Source of the DNA: Candidatus Brocadia sp.
GTDB taxonomy: Bacteria; Planctomycetota; Brocadiia; Brocadiales; Brocadiaceae
Assembly (NCBI GenBank): GCA_013360945.1
Contig: JABWAQ010000001.1
Coordinates: 1 to 64,000, forward strand
Length of the DNA stretch: 64,000 nt
Direction of reading: 5' to 3'
In this document: positions 16,380 through 25,106 of the stretch, piece by piece
How the letters are laid out: each line of letters opens with the position of its first letter
How positions within the stretch are numbered: position 1 is the first letter of the stretch
The notes under the pieces: model-generated
What the model saw: only the letters and a program-made list of their open reading frames with translations
What the model was told of the DNA's origin: nothing
The model's database searches: none
Translations under genes and position numbers: made by a program

Positions 16380-17611
16380 TTCCTGAGCATAAAATATTTA
16401 TGTACCGGACGCGATACCTTTACCATGACCTTTTGTCCGACGTGGGCGGTTTCAATGGGTTCGTCGTATTCGTTTCTAAGGTCCAACAATACCTGGCTAA
16501 AGTCTTCACATAAACGCCTTCCCATTATTTCTACCGGGGTGTTACCCAAAATCCTGTTTTTTACCAGTATCTCAGCCACTTCATCGGAAAGGACATTGCT
16601 GATCACACCGAGATAATCATATTCTTTAATAGAGAAATTTCCGGGATGCGTTGTCTGGCTGTTATACCCCTGATTTCCGAAAAAGAATCCGGTCCCGTAT
16701 TCCCTGTGGCTAACCTTTTCAAGCTCAGACAGCCATCTTTGATCGAATACGTATCCATGCGGGTCAGCAAAGTAGCGATCCAACGCCTCCCGATATACCC
16801 TTGTTACAGCGGCAACATAATACTGGCTCTTCATACGTCCTTCGATTTTCCATGCAGTAGTGCCGGCACGTGCCAATTCCGGAATATGTTGAATCATACA
16901 AAGGTCTTTGGAACTCAGGATGAACGTGCCGCTTTCATCTTCCATAATGGGATAGGTTTCATCCGGTCGTTTTTCCTCCTTCAGGACGTATTGCCATCGG
17001 CATGAATGGGAGCAGTCTCCCAGATTTGCATGCCGGTTCGCCATGAAACTACTCAGGAGACAACGTCCGGAATATGACATACACATGGCGCCATGTACAA
17101 ATACCTCAGTTTCCCCGTGTGAATTGTCTGTGATTTCCCGAATTTCACCCAGGGTCAATTCCCTGGCAAGGATTACCCGCTTCACGCCTTGCTGTCGCCA
17201 GAACTCAGCAGATTTCCCATTGGTGGTATTCGCCTGTGTACTGAGGTGAATTGGAATATGCGGGACAATTTCCTTTACCGTTAGGAGAATACCCGGGTCT
17301 GAAACGATTACGGCATCTACCGGGATTTCTGCAAGTTTTTTCAGATAAGGACGTATACCGGAAACATGGTAATTACGGGCAAAGATATTCATGGTAATAT
17401 AAATTTTTTTCCCCCGCTCGTGAACCCAGTCAGTGGCCTCTTTGATTTCCTGTAATGTCAGATTGGTAGCGCCCATACGCAGGTTAAAACCCTCTCCGCC
17501 TACATAGGCAGCGTCGGCGCCGAATTCAATCGCCGTTTTGAGTTTTTCAACGTCCCCCGCTGGCGCAACCAGCTCAGGTTTCCTGAATGATGTGTTGTTT
17601 GTTTGTGCCAT
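16370..17611 (-). CDS. Peptidase U32 family protein (TrhP/RlhA-like)
   Basis: 413 residues. The N-terminal PELVAPAGDVEKLKTAIEFG starts the TIM-barrel. The U32 signature EVFVHGAMCMSYSGRCLLSS supplies two of the conserved cysteines, followed by GDCSHSCRW. Despite the name, studied members are not proteases. They are Fe-S proteins that hydroxylate RNA (TrhP on tRNA, RlhA on 23S rRNA) or ubiquinone. Length and the C-terminal strand domain (IETAHVGQKVMVKVSRPVHK) fit the tRNA-type TrhP best; which substrate is used here is not certain. Confidence 0.85.
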   Translation of the reverse strand: MAQTNNTSFRKPELVAPAGDVEKLKTAIEFGADAAYVGGEGFNLRMGATNLTLQEIKEATDWVHERGKKIYITMNIFARNYHVSGIRPYLKKLAEIPVDAVIVSDPGILLTVKEIVPHIPIHLSTQANTTNGKSAEFWRQQGVKRVILARELTLGEIREITDNSHGETEVFVHGAMCMSYSGRCLLSSFMANRHANLGDCSHSCRWQYVLKEEKRPDETYPIMEDESGTFILSSKDLCMIQHIPELARAGTTAWKIEGRMKSQYYVAAVTRVYREALDRYFADPHGYVFDQRWLSELEKVSHREYGTGFFFGNQGYNSQTTHPGNFSIKEYDYLGVISNVLSDEVAEILVKNRILGNTPVEIMGRRLCEDFSQVLLDLRNEYDEPIETAHVGQKVMVKVSRPVHKYFMLRKCG

Positions 17612-17663
17612 AAGGTAATTTTTATTATAAATCAGACAACGGGTTTAGCGTTTAAAGCGGTTA

Positions 17664-18077
17664 TTATCTTTTAATTCTGTCTAAATAATCCTGCAATATT
17701 AATTGGGCGGCAATCATGTCTACCCGTTCCTTTCGTTTTTTTCTGGAAAGGTCTCCTTCCAGCATGGCTCTGTGCGCACGTACCGTACTGAGCCGTTCAT
17801 CAATGGTGTTTATTGGGATGCCCGTATGTTTTTTTAACAAATCAACAAAGGAAAGGACGGCATGAGCCTTTTCCCCTAACGAATTATTCATGTGTTTGGG
17901 TAATCCGACAACAATCTCTGTCGCCTCTTTTTCCCGCACAATATTTGTTATCTTTTGTAATGCCTCCGGGACATTGGTATATTCAATGGTTGGCAATCCT
18001 TGCGCAATAATCCCGAGCGGGTCGCTTATCGCTACCCCAATTCTCTTTTCGCCGTAATCGATCCCCATGATACGCAT
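17664..18077 (-). CDS. ruvX: RuvX/YqgF pre-16S rRNA nuclease
   Basis: RNase-H-fold nuclease that matures the 5' end of 16S rRNA; also annotated as a Holliday-junction resolvase-like protein. From ATG 18077 it is 137 residues, the normal length, starting MRIMGIDYGEKRIGVAISDP with the catalytic Asp in GIDYG. VVGLPKHMN and the second acidic site IDERLST follow. Longer upstream in-frame sequence is translation of an intergenic repeat (18090-18195) and is not part of the protein. Confidence 0.92.
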   Translation of the reverse strand: MRIMGIDYGEKRIGVAISDPLGIIAQGLPTIEYTNVPEALQKITNIVREKEATEIVVGLPKHMNNSLGEKAHAVLSFVDLLKKHTGIPINTIDERLSTVRAHRAMLEGDLSRKKRKERVDMIAAQLILQDYLDRIKR

Positions 18078-18089
18078 AATTAAATGTAT

Positions 18090-18195
18090 AGGAATTTCAA
18101 ACCGAAGATTTCCTCTCCAGAAAGAGGGGATTAAAAGGGTGCGTACCTGTGCCATAACACACCCACCGGCCCCTCTTGAAAGAGGGAAGGTCTAA
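18090..18195. repeat. Intergenic inverted repeat, CCCCTCTT family
   Basis: On the minus strand two related hairpin halves surround the text ACGCACCC. One is CCCTCTTTCAAGAGGGG and the other CCCCTCTTTCTGGAGAGG. This is the common CCCCTCTTGAGAGGGG type of dispersed repeat. It sits in the leader of ruvX, and its reading frame happens to stay open into ruvX. Confidence 0.55.
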
Positions 18196-18238
18196 AAGTT
18201 ACCGCCAAAGGCAGCCACAATAAAATGTTGCAAGAATT

Positions 18239-19576
18239 TTATGAGTATCCGAGGCACAGCAGGAAAATCCCGGTGCCAATAGGCATAAGTAAATTATCCA
18301 ATGACCTCAATGGCAATGACTCAATTATACTGGAAAATGACGCGGCGAGTACCGCTGGGAAAAGGGGCAGATAAATACATCCACAAAAAAAAGCCACAAG
18401 CCAGGCAGCCAAAGAACCTTCGATACTTTTTTTCATGTTATAAGGAATTCTGTGATTGCCGATGCCCCTGCCAACTACCGTAGCGGCCGTATCGGCAAAG
18501 GCAACAATCCAAATAACGGTATTTGCTATGATAGCAGGAAAAAGCAGTAAGGATAGGATAGCGCCCAGAACCAACGTTACCGGACCAAATGCAAAACCAC
18601 GTTCCTCCGGCTTGCGGATACTTGACCTGGTTATGCTGCCAAGCAGGGGAAGCGAATACCCATTGACCCGCAGACACTCGGAGATCATATAAACAATCAA
18701 TAAGGAAAAAAGCACGATGAGCGTCGTGTTGTGAACGAAAATTGAAAACAGGGGGACAAATGCAATGAGGATATGTAAGCATTTCCTCCTGATTTCCTGA
18801 TACCAGGAGTGGGTAAATTGTTTGCGCATACCTGCAAACAGGGTCTTATAGGTATCGGCATCTTCGATATCCATGATATCCAGCATCTCCGATAAGTCCC
18901 TGCTGTCGATTAAGTACCGTGCCTGCTGCCGTACGGTATAATGCGCATTGACGCCGATATTAATACCCGCTTTATACATGATATCAAGGTTGTTGCGATC
19001 GTCCACGAGGACTACCGTATTCTGCCATGCAAGACGGGTTTCACGTAATATCTCTTCAATGAGATCTCTCTTCCCTGTGGATCTGGAAAGCTGTCCTGAC
19101 ACATCGCCGGTTAATTGCTCATTCTCTGTGTTGATTTCTACCCCATATCCGTTATTTGCCGATAATCTGGTTGCAAGGTCTTTTACAAACAGATCCGGCA
19201 CGCCACTGCTCATAAGAATCACCAGATAGCCATGATTCCGCAATGTCTCAATGGTTTCCCTTGCGTGCTTTATCAGGGGGATATTTTTATAAACCATTCG
19301 GGCATGTTCAAGCGTAACACCTTCGAAACTTGCATATACCCGCGTAATCAACTCATGGATAGATATTTTATTCATATTAAAAAGAAGGCACAGTATTGCC
19401 GTTCGTATATATACCAATATCCCGAGTGAACGTGCCAGGTGTAAAATAAATTGTCCTTTAAACAGGACGCCATCTACGTCCATTATTATGAGTTTTTTTA
19501 TCCCCGCGTGTGAAGATGTGGAAGCAGGGGGGGTAATTTGGTTACGGTTATACTGCGATATGGGTATATTTATCAT
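18239..19576 (-). CDS. HAD phosphatase fused to SEC59/VTE5-type polyprenol kinase domain
   Basis: 445 residues. The N-terminal HAD phosphatase/SerB-like domain (about 25-245) shows motif I MDVDGVLF, motif II LMSSGV and motif IV VLVDDRNN. The C-terminal half (about 260-445) is a polytopic membrane domain of the dolichol kinase/phytol kinase/CTP-transferase superfamily, with FADTAATVVGRGIG and the signature KKSIEGSLA. Such kinases phosphorylate isoprenoid alcohols using CTP. The fusion suggests that a phosphorylated lipid intermediate is made and dephosphorylated by one polypeptide, or that the HAD part recycles a product. This is inference; I know of no characterised protein with this order. 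Confidence 0.75.
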   Translation of the reverse strand: MINIPISQYNRNQITPPASTSSHAGIKKLIIMDVDGVLFKGQFILHLARSLGILVYIRTAILCLLFNMNKISIHELITRVYASFEGVTLEHARMVYKNIPLIKHARETIETLRNHGYLVILMSSGVPDLFVKDLATRLSANNGYGVEINTENEQLTGDVSGQLSRSTGKRDLIEEILRETRLAWQNTVVLVDDRNNLDIMYKAGINIGVNAHYTVRQQARYLIDSRDLSEMLDIMDIEDADTYKTLFAGMRKQFTHSWYQEIRRKCLHILIAFVPLFSIFVHNTTLIVLFSLLIVYMISECLRVNGYSLPLLGSITRSSIRKPEERGFAFGPVTLVLGAILSLLLFPAIIANTVIWIVAFADTAATVVGRGIGNHRIPYNMKKSIEGSLAAWLVAFFCGCIYLPLFPAVLAASFSSIIESLPLRSLDNLLMPIGTGIFLLCLGYS

Positions 19577-19598
19577 GTACTTCCTGAGATGTTGCGAA

Positions 19599-19841
19599 TC
19601 AAAACATTCCCCCCACTATCCGTTTAACAACACCTAAGCCAATAAATACAATCACAGGGGAAAAATCTATGCCTCTGATGGGAGGAATGAATTTCCGTAC
19701 AGGATTCAATACGGGGTCGGTAATTTTATAAAGAAATTGTATGACCTGATTGTAAGGATTGTGTGGTACCCATGAGAGTACGATTCTGATGAGCAGTGCA
19801 ATTTCATAAAGGCTAATGAGTTTACCGAGAAGCTCTCCCAT
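19599..19841 (-). CDS. YggT family membrane protein
   Basis: 80 residues with two helices and the family signature RIVLSWVPHNPYN followed by ITDPVLNPVRKFIPPIRGID. YggT proteins sit in the inner membrane and have been linked to osmotic stress and cell-division neighbourhoods. It starts at ATG 19841 and lies 22 bp upstream of the HAD/SEC59 fusion, so probably they share a transcript. The usual proC/yggS neighbours are absent. Confidence 0.85.
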   Translation of the reverse strand: MGELLGKLISLYEIALLIRIVLSWVPHNPYNQVIQFLYKITDPVLNPVRKFIPPIRGIDFSPVIVFIGLGVVKRIVGGMF

Positions 19842-20135
19842 GTAAAGACTCCTTTTTAAACAGAAAAGAATAGATTTTTACCCGATTCCAATACCCAAAT
19901 GGAAGAAATTTTAACACAGCTCAATACAGAGAGCAACAAAAATAAAGAGTAGGCACAGGCGGCGGATATGATTGCTTGAAATACGGGATACGACTTGATA
20001 AAATTTTATTGATTTTACCGTGATTTCCAAAGAGGGTGTGCTGCTACCAACCTTTTCCTTGGCGGTAACTAAACATCTGTTAGGAAATTTTACTATGAAA
20101 ACGTGGCGCGGACTTCGTTGTGAGCGCTCATTCGG

Positions 20136-20741
20136 ATGGCAAATTTTTTAGAGGAAAATGAATTGAAGATCGGGGGCAATGCCATAGGCATTAAGGCGAT
20201 TACACACATTATTCTGGACGAAATCCTCTCGGTGCTCGAAAAGATTGAGGAGAGGCCGTATGAGGATTTGATTTCATCTATTCTTAAGGCAAAAAACGTA
20301 TTTGTTACAGGTCAGGGACGATCGGGACTGGTGTCACGTACCTTTGCCATGAGGCTTACCCATATCGGTTTGAATGCTTACTGCGTTGGCGATGCTACAA
20401 CCCCAAATATCGACAGGGGAGATTTGCTGATAGCCTGCAGCAGTTCGGGTAGCACCCACATTACCCGTTATATTGCCGGATTGGCAAAAAAAGCCAGTGC
20501 GACCGTAGTGGCGGTAACCTCCCACAAAAACTCCCCGCTTGCCGGACAGGCGGATATTATTGTTGAATTGCCTGTGCAGGAAGTGAGTACCGATTATAAA
20601 AATGACGGGTCGATTCAATTCCGCAGCACACTTTTTGAACAGGCGTGCCTGGTGTATTTAGACGGAGTAATTCTTTCGCTGGTAAAGAGGCTGAACAGCT
20701 CCGAGAATGAAATGCACAGGAGACATTCCAATTTAGAGTAG
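20136..20741 (+). CDS. hxlB: 6-phospho-3-hexuloisomerase
   Basis: SIS-domain isomerase of the ribulose monophosphate pathway, interconverting 3-hexulose-6-phosphate and fructose-6-phosphate. The 201 residues match the family, with NVFVTGQGRSGLVSRTFAMR and LIACSSSGSTHITR, the sugar-phosphate loops. The partner hexulose-phosphate synthase (hxlA) is not in this window. The gene may serve pentose supply (reverse RuMP direction) or formaldehyde handling in this autotroph. No convincing Shine-Dalgarno is seen, so the start could shift by a few codons. Confidence 0.88.
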   Translation: MANFLEENELKIGGNAIGIKAITHIILDEILSVLEKIEERPYEDLISSILKAKNVFVTGQGRSGLVSRTFAMRLTHIGLNAYCVGDATTPNIDRGDLLIACSSSGSTHITRYIAGLAKKASATVVAVTSHKNSPLAGQADIIVELPVQEVSTDYKNDGSIQFRSTLFEQACLVYLDGVILSLVKRLNSSENEMHRRHSNLE

Positions 20742-20951
20742 GGCCGAAGTATTTGCGCGGATCAAACGCACCCCTAAATCTTTCGGCCGGATATTCACGA
20801 CAGAACGCTGAAACCCACTATCTGCGACTTCCCTCGTAAGAACAAGCAACGCTCGGGACTGTAATAAGACAGGCCTGAGAATTCGGCATAACTATTGCGA
20901 TTATTCCTTCCATTTGAATAACACTAAAATAAACCAGTGGGTATGCAATAC

Positions 20952-21230
20952 ATGAAAAGAGCCTTTTTAACAATATTTGTTAATTTTATTACGCCATTTG
21001 TCGTTATTTCACATGGTTCTGCTAAATAAACGAAAGAAGGTGGTTGCATTCCACATTCGCGGAGTCAAAAATTGGATGCCTCTAAAAGGTTTAAGGTTGT
21101 ATTAGACTATTAGACGGTGAAGCGGTTTTAGACAAAGAAACAGGTCTTGTGTGGGGAAAATCATCAGAGGTTATACAAATACATATGAAGGTGAGAGGAA
21201 GGATGAGAGGGTCGCCTGTTAAATATTCGC
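20952..21230 (+). pseudogene. DUF1566 (Lcl C-terminal-like) secreted protein, broken
   Basis: Starting at 20952 the text gives a signal peptide (MKRAFLTIFVNFITPFVVIS) followed by a TAA stop. Beyond it, the reading continues into RFKVVLD and then DGEAVLDKETGLVWGKS, the opening block of DUF1566 domains. The two parts are separated by a perfect 8-bp tandem duplication, TATTAGAC twice at 21100-21115. Deleting one copy restores the frame RFKVVLDGEAVLDKETGLVW. The coding text ends at the group II intron fragment. This is a dead gene with a nonsense codon and a slippage frameshift. Confidence 0.65.
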
Positions 21231-21440
21231 GTGCCCGGCGAAGGGTAGCGTTTCTAACGGGTGGAAGTCCAATCATGGTAAAAGCCAAAGCCAGGTAGCG
21301 TGTATGGCAGGGGGATATGGAAATATACCTTCTGAAGCCCATCGATAAAGTCTGCAATAAGGCAGACAAGAGGGTGGCGGATGAGTCCGTAGTAGTGAAG
21401 ATGGTAAGGACAGCATAACCTGACCGGAGCGAAGGAACCC
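21231..21440 (+). mobile_element. 5' fragment of a group II intron
   Basis: Starts GTGCCCGGCGAAGGGTAGCG, close to the GTGYG 5' end of group II introns. It continues with AACGGGTGGAAGTCC, then ACCTTCTGAAGCCCATCGAT and GGATGAGTCCGTAGTAGTGA, text of the kind seen in domain I to IV regions ahead of intron-encoded reverse transcriptases. No reverse transcriptase and no domain V (GAGC...GUUC type) hairpin follow, so the element is truncated and probably immobile. The 3' edge is not defined. It abuts the DUF1566 pseudogene and may have inserted into it. Confidence 0.6.
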
Positions 21441-21501
21441 TGCTGTACGACTACGGATAAAAATACTTAATATTTTACCTTTTCATTTAAGGAGATGTAA
21501 T

Positions 21502-21966
21502 GTGTTGTGTTCATTAAATAGACAAGGGCAATGGGAAGAAGCTATTGCGCAACTTGAGCAAGAACGAAGGGTATATGTGGCAGAACTACTGAAGGAAACA
21601 CCTGAGGCTACTATCAGAGAAATATTATCCACACTTCAGAAATTGACAGTGCGTGAAGCAGGCTTTTTTGTTATAGGTGGTAACGACGATGACAAGGCAT
21701 TTGATTATTTACAAAAACAATTCCCTGACAAAGAGCCTCTTGAATCAATGATAGGCTCATTTATAACAGTTAATCTCAAAATCTTCAACTTTATAATTTC
21801 GGACGTCCTGGACAACGGAGCTTTGGTAAAATTTGATCTTTCTCACGGGTTTCCACAAGACTTAGCGGCTCGATGTGACTCATATAAATTTTTCAGAACC
21901 GAATCAGGCATGAAGTTTCTTTGTCAACAAATGAAGTGGACTTCTTTAGATATAACAAAGGGATGA
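21502..21966 (+). CDS. Hypothetical protein
   Basis: 154 residues, not recognised. GTG 21502 is chosen because TTAAGGAG lies 7 nt upstream. An ATG two bases earlier is out of frame and closes after five codons. The N-terminal half is predicted helical (WEEAIAQLEQERRVYVAELL), and there is an acidic segment (FFVIGGNDDDKAFDYLQKQF). No signal peptide, membrane segment or metal motif is seen. It follows the group II intron fragment, so it may be a fragment or passenger of the same accessory patch. Confidence 0.5.
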   Translation: MLCSLNRQGQWEEAIAQLEQERRVYVAELLKETPEATIREILSTLQKLTVREAGFFVIGGNDDDKAFDYLQKQFPDKEPLESMIGSFITVNLKIFNFIISDVLDNGALVKFDLSHGFPQDLAARCDSYKFFRTESGMKFLCQQMKWTSLDITKG

Positions 21967-22081
21967 ACCAGATTTGATCTCTTGATTACAAATGGAGACG
22001 GACAATATTTTGTTTGATAAAAACTTCCTAAAAAAGATGTTTTTATGGAATCAATGTTATAAGAGGGGCGTCTTTGAATGG

Positions 22082-22282
22082 TTACTTATGTCCTTCTAAA
22101 TATTTTCTAATCGCTAATTGTGCAATAGCAAATTCTTCGATTTTTCTTACCCTTTGCAAAACATGGTGCCAGTCCTCCGTCGTACCAGAAAGCCCTTCTT
22201 CTTTGATATTCTGTTCCAATTTTTTTAAATCCAACTCCAGTAAATCGAGTCTGTTTTTGAAATCTTTCACGGTGTTCTCCAT
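22082..22282 (-). CDS. Small coiled-coil protein
   Basis: 66 residues (MENTVKDFKNRLDLLELDLK at the start) with heptad-like Leu/Ile spacing, then WHHVLQRVRKIEEFAIAQLA. No family known to me. Amino-acid composition is protein-like and the length is typical for small helical regulators or antitoxin-like proteins. It may be a real gene on its own transcript between repeat-rich spacers; support is composition only. Confidence 0.45.
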   Translation of the reverse strand: MENTVKDFKNRLDLLELDLKKLEQNIKEEGLSGTTEDWHHVLQRVRKIEEFAIAQLAIRKYLEGHK

Positions 22283-22295
22283 TTATTTGTGCTGT

Positions 22296-22330
22296 TCAAT
22301 TTAACGTAAAGGCGCAAAGGCCGCAAAGTT
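22296..22330. repeat. Degenerate GCAAAGNCGCAAAG repeat
   Basis: Text of the form AACGTAAAGGCGCAAAGGCCGCAAAG has an opposing CTTTGCGTCTTTGCGG at 22465-22480. It is a decayed relative of the CCACAAAGACACAAAG palindrome at 54248-54316, bracketing about 130 bases of non-coding DNA. Confidence 0.5.
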
Positions 22331-22498
22331 CTAAATCAATTGCAGATTAAAAGTTTAAGTTAAACACTGACAAACAAGTTGGTCAGCGCCACCCTAAGAC
22401 CCGCATAAATAAAAGAAAATTCCTATGCAATCAACGTAAATCTTACAACCCACAACTTTCAAATTTCTTTGCGTCTTTGCGGTGAACTGTCTTGTATT

Positions 22499-23239
22499 TT
22501 ACGGGATTTTTTTTGCTGACTTATCATGTTCTTGATAAAGGGAAAATTCGTCTTTTGCCTTATCCGTCCAACCCTTTGCCGTGTAAGAAATGCCAAGCTT
22601 TTGATGTATTTCCTTGTCTTTTGGTTTATAAACCATGGCTTTTTTGAATTCGCCGATCGCATCATCAATCGACCCATTCGAGAAGTATGAAAATCCGAGA
22701 TTATAATGGATGGATGCCTTTTGTTTTGTCTTTGTTTCAGGGATGAGTTCCAGGGCCTTTTGATACTGAGGGATGGCCTCACGGTGTAATCCCTTGCAAC
22801 GATAAGCGTAACCGAGATTATAACGGGCCTCGACCGAGTTTGGATTTTGAGAAATGGCCGTTTGAAAGGCGCAGATGGCCTCATCCAGTAAACCCATGTC
22901 CCGGTAGAGCAAACCCTGATAATAGTAAAGATCGGGATAATTCTTATCTTTTTCCAATAACGTATTAAATGCTGCGAGGGCCTCGGAATAATTTCCTTGA
23001 TTTCCGCACGTCAGTGCAAATTGAAATAAGTCATTGTTGCTCAAGGTTCTTAGTTTTTCATTCAATTGTTGAATGTTTAATTTCTGGAAACTTTGAGGGT
23101 CGTTCACGGTTTTATCATTATTAATACCATCTGATTTATAAATAATCCCTACTTTTGTGGATGTGGTATCGTCCCTGCTACAACCCAGCATGAAAGATAC
23201 GGGGAGAAGACCCATAAGAATTGCAACATAATATTTCAT
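22499..23239 (-). CDS. TPR lipoprotein
   Basis: 246 residues. The signal peptide ends in FMLGC (lipidated Cys20). The body has about five TPR units between residues 70 and 235 (for example YYYQGLLYRDMGLLDEAICA and RYNLGYAYRCKGLHREAIPQ). TPR lipoproteins scaffold envelope or secretion complexes; the partner is not evident here. It is monocistronic. Confidence 0.85.
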   Translation of the reverse strand: MKYYVAILMGLLPVSFMLGCSRDDTTSTKVGIIYKSDGINNDKTVNDPQSFQKLNIQQLNEKLRTLSNNDLFQFALTCGNQGNYSEALAAFNTLLEKDKNYPDLYYYQGLLYRDMGLLDEAICAFQTAISQNPNSVEARYNLGYAYRCKGLHREAIPQYQKALELIPETKTKQKASIHYNLGFSYFSNGSIDDAIGEFKKAMVYKPKDKEIHQKLGISYTAKGWTDKAKDEFSLYQEHDKSAKKIP

Positions 23240-23379
23240 GATAAAAGACCTTTCTAAAATTCATAGAATATGTACACGCGTTATTTTATCAGGGTAAAAG
23301 AATTACTCAAAATTTGCAAGAAAAATAAAAGGAGTGTCAATTGTTGGCGCTTGTTTTTGGGGGGGGTGTCGGGTATCTT

Positions 23380-23547
23380 CGGGGCGATTAAAAGTTCTTT
23401 AACACCAAGCCAATTAGCCATGGCAAATGGACTGTCCATGATGAGTTGTGCCTGGCTAAATACCCGTTCTCCAGTCCCCTTGAGTTCTTCTTCTGTTATT
23501 CCTGCACGGAAAAGTTTTGTACCTCATTCATAACGGCCTTTACAGTG
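23380..23547 (-). pseudogene. Fragment of an M16 zinc peptidase
   Basis: On the minus strand TVKAVMNEVQ in one frame is continued, after a frameshift, by AGITEEELKGTGERVFSQAQ and LIMDSPFAMANWLGVKELL. This matches the C-terminal part of M16 peptidases (GVTEEELxxAK...SxxxRxxRLGxQELL). Nothing of the HxxEH catalytic half is nearby. This is a short, frameshifted remnant. Confidence 0.45.
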
Positions 23548-24102
23548 CATGTACATTGGCTGGTTTAAAAGAGGTTATAAAAGAATATTTACACTGTATT
23601 CTTTATAATACATGAATTTTAATGAGAAAGGTTTGAAAATACCAGATAACTTTATTTAATGACCTTCTGATTGTGAAAAAGCGTAATTGTATGTAATTTA
23701 AGGAATGATGATAGAGCAAATTGTAAAATAAGTTTCATATATGCAAACTTAGATAGTTGTCGCATCTATTCACAAAACGTAAATCAAGTGTTTTGGTATT
23801 TTTGCTAAGTCATTGTTGTTAAAGCAATAAGATCGTGTTTTATTTAAGAATAATTTTTTTGGGAATAACATTTGTGAATATTTGTTTCCCGTCTTGAAAT
23901 AATACAGAATTGACTCTTTGTTTTAAAATCTTCATGAATCTCTCGTATTCCTTTCATTCTACAGGACGATCTCTTTTACCCCCCCATCTTTGCCCGTTCA
24001 GATGAGATATAGTTTATTTATGAATAGTAGTTAAAGCCGGATAGATGAATAGGTAGTGCATGTATAAGTATTTTATGACATTTTTAATTATGGGTGAAAA
24101 AA
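23548..24102. other. AT-rich intergenic region upstream of sbtA
   Basis: About 550 bases, very A+T rich, with no frame that looks like protein. Its right part must carry the sbtA promoter. No confident operator or riboswitch was recognised. Confidence 0.4.
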
Positions 24103-25095
24103 ATGGACGTTGATCTTATTGTAAATAATTTGGTGCACCCTCCCGTTCTCTTCTTTTTTCTTGGAATGATTGCGTCATTTTGCAAATCAGACCTGAAGAT
24201 TCCCGATCCTTTACCCAAGCTTTTTTCGTTGTATTTATTGCTTGCCATAGGATTCCATGGGGGGGTTGAATTGCGTAAGACCGGAATTACCCATGAAGTG
24301 GTATTGGCCCTGTCTGCTGCCATGTTCATGGCTGTTGTTGTGCCACTCTATGCGTTCTTTATTTTAAGAATCAAATTGGATGTTTACAACGCTGCGGCAA
24401 TTGCCGCAACCTACGGTTCCATAAGCGCGGTGACCTACATTACGGCGGTAACTTTTCTTCAAACTTTGGGTCTCGAACCCGGGGGTTACATGATAGCTGC
24501 CTTGGCACTTATGGAATCGCCGGCAATTGTTGTTGGTATTATCCTGGTAAGGATATTTGCACCCAAGAAAGCGGGTGAAGAAAATGGATTTTCCTGGTCT
24601 GAAGTCTTTCGGGAGGCATTCCTGAATGGTTCTGTATTGCTGATAACCGGTAGTCTCTTGATAGGATTGGCTTCCGGAGAAGAGGGGTGGGATACGTTAA
24701 AGCCTTTTACCAAGGATATCTTTAAAGGTATGCTCAGTTTTTTTCTCCTTGACATGGGGCTTTTGGCGGCAAAGAGGATTGGTGATGTAAAAAGTGCTGG
24801 ATTTTTTTTACCCCCTTTTGCTATATTGATGCCGTTGTTTAATGGGTGCATCGGTATCGTGATGGCAAGATTTATTGGTTTGCAGCCGGAAAATGCCCTT
24901 ATGCTTTCTGTACTTTGCGCCAGTGCCTCATACATTGCGGTTCCCGCTGCCATGAGATTGTCGGTTCCCGAGGCAAATCCAAGTTTGTTTGTCCCCATGT
25001 CGTTAGCGATTACGTTTCCGTTTAACATTATCATAGGGATACCATTGTACTATTATTTAATAAAGAGGGTTAATGCGTTAATTCCAGCACTTTAG
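24103..25095 (+). CDS. sbtA: Sodium-dependent bicarbonate transporter SbtA
   Basis: About 330 residues and ten or so membrane helices, of the SbtA (DUF897) family: FFFLGMIASFCKSDLKIPDP and FSLYLLLAIGFHGGVELRKT near the start, the repeat GYMIAALALMESPAIVVGII, and the second-half inverted repeat ending AVPAAMRLSVPEANPSLFVP. It imports bicarbonate with sodium. In an autotroph fixing CO2 (acetyl-CoA pathway in anammox) this would supply inorganic carbon. ATG 24103, six bases after GGGTGA, is preferred over GTG at 24094. The PII-like sbtB follows by 11 bp. Confidence 0.92.
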   Translation: MDVDLIVNNLVHPPVLFFFLGMIASFCKSDLKIPDPLPKLFSLYLLLAIGFHGGVELRKTGITHEVVLALSAAMFMAVVVPLYAFFILRIKLDVYNAAAIAATYGSISAVTYITAVTFLQTLGLEPGGYMIAALALMESPAIVVGIILVRIFAPKKAGEENGFSWSEVFREAFLNGSVLLITGSLLIGLASGEEGWDTLKPFTKDIFKGMLSFFLLDMGLLAAKRIGDVKSAGFFLPPFAILMPLFNGCIGIVMARFIGLQPENALMLSVLCASASYIAVPAAMRLSVPEANPSLFVPMSLAITFPFNIIIGIPLYYYLIKRVNALIPAL

Positions 25096-25106
25096 GGGTA
25101 AAAATT

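Noticed and set aside
21091-21369. 92-codon minus-strand frame over the intron fragment
   Set aside because: It runs opposite to the DUF1566 remnant and the intron text and has no recognisable protein features.
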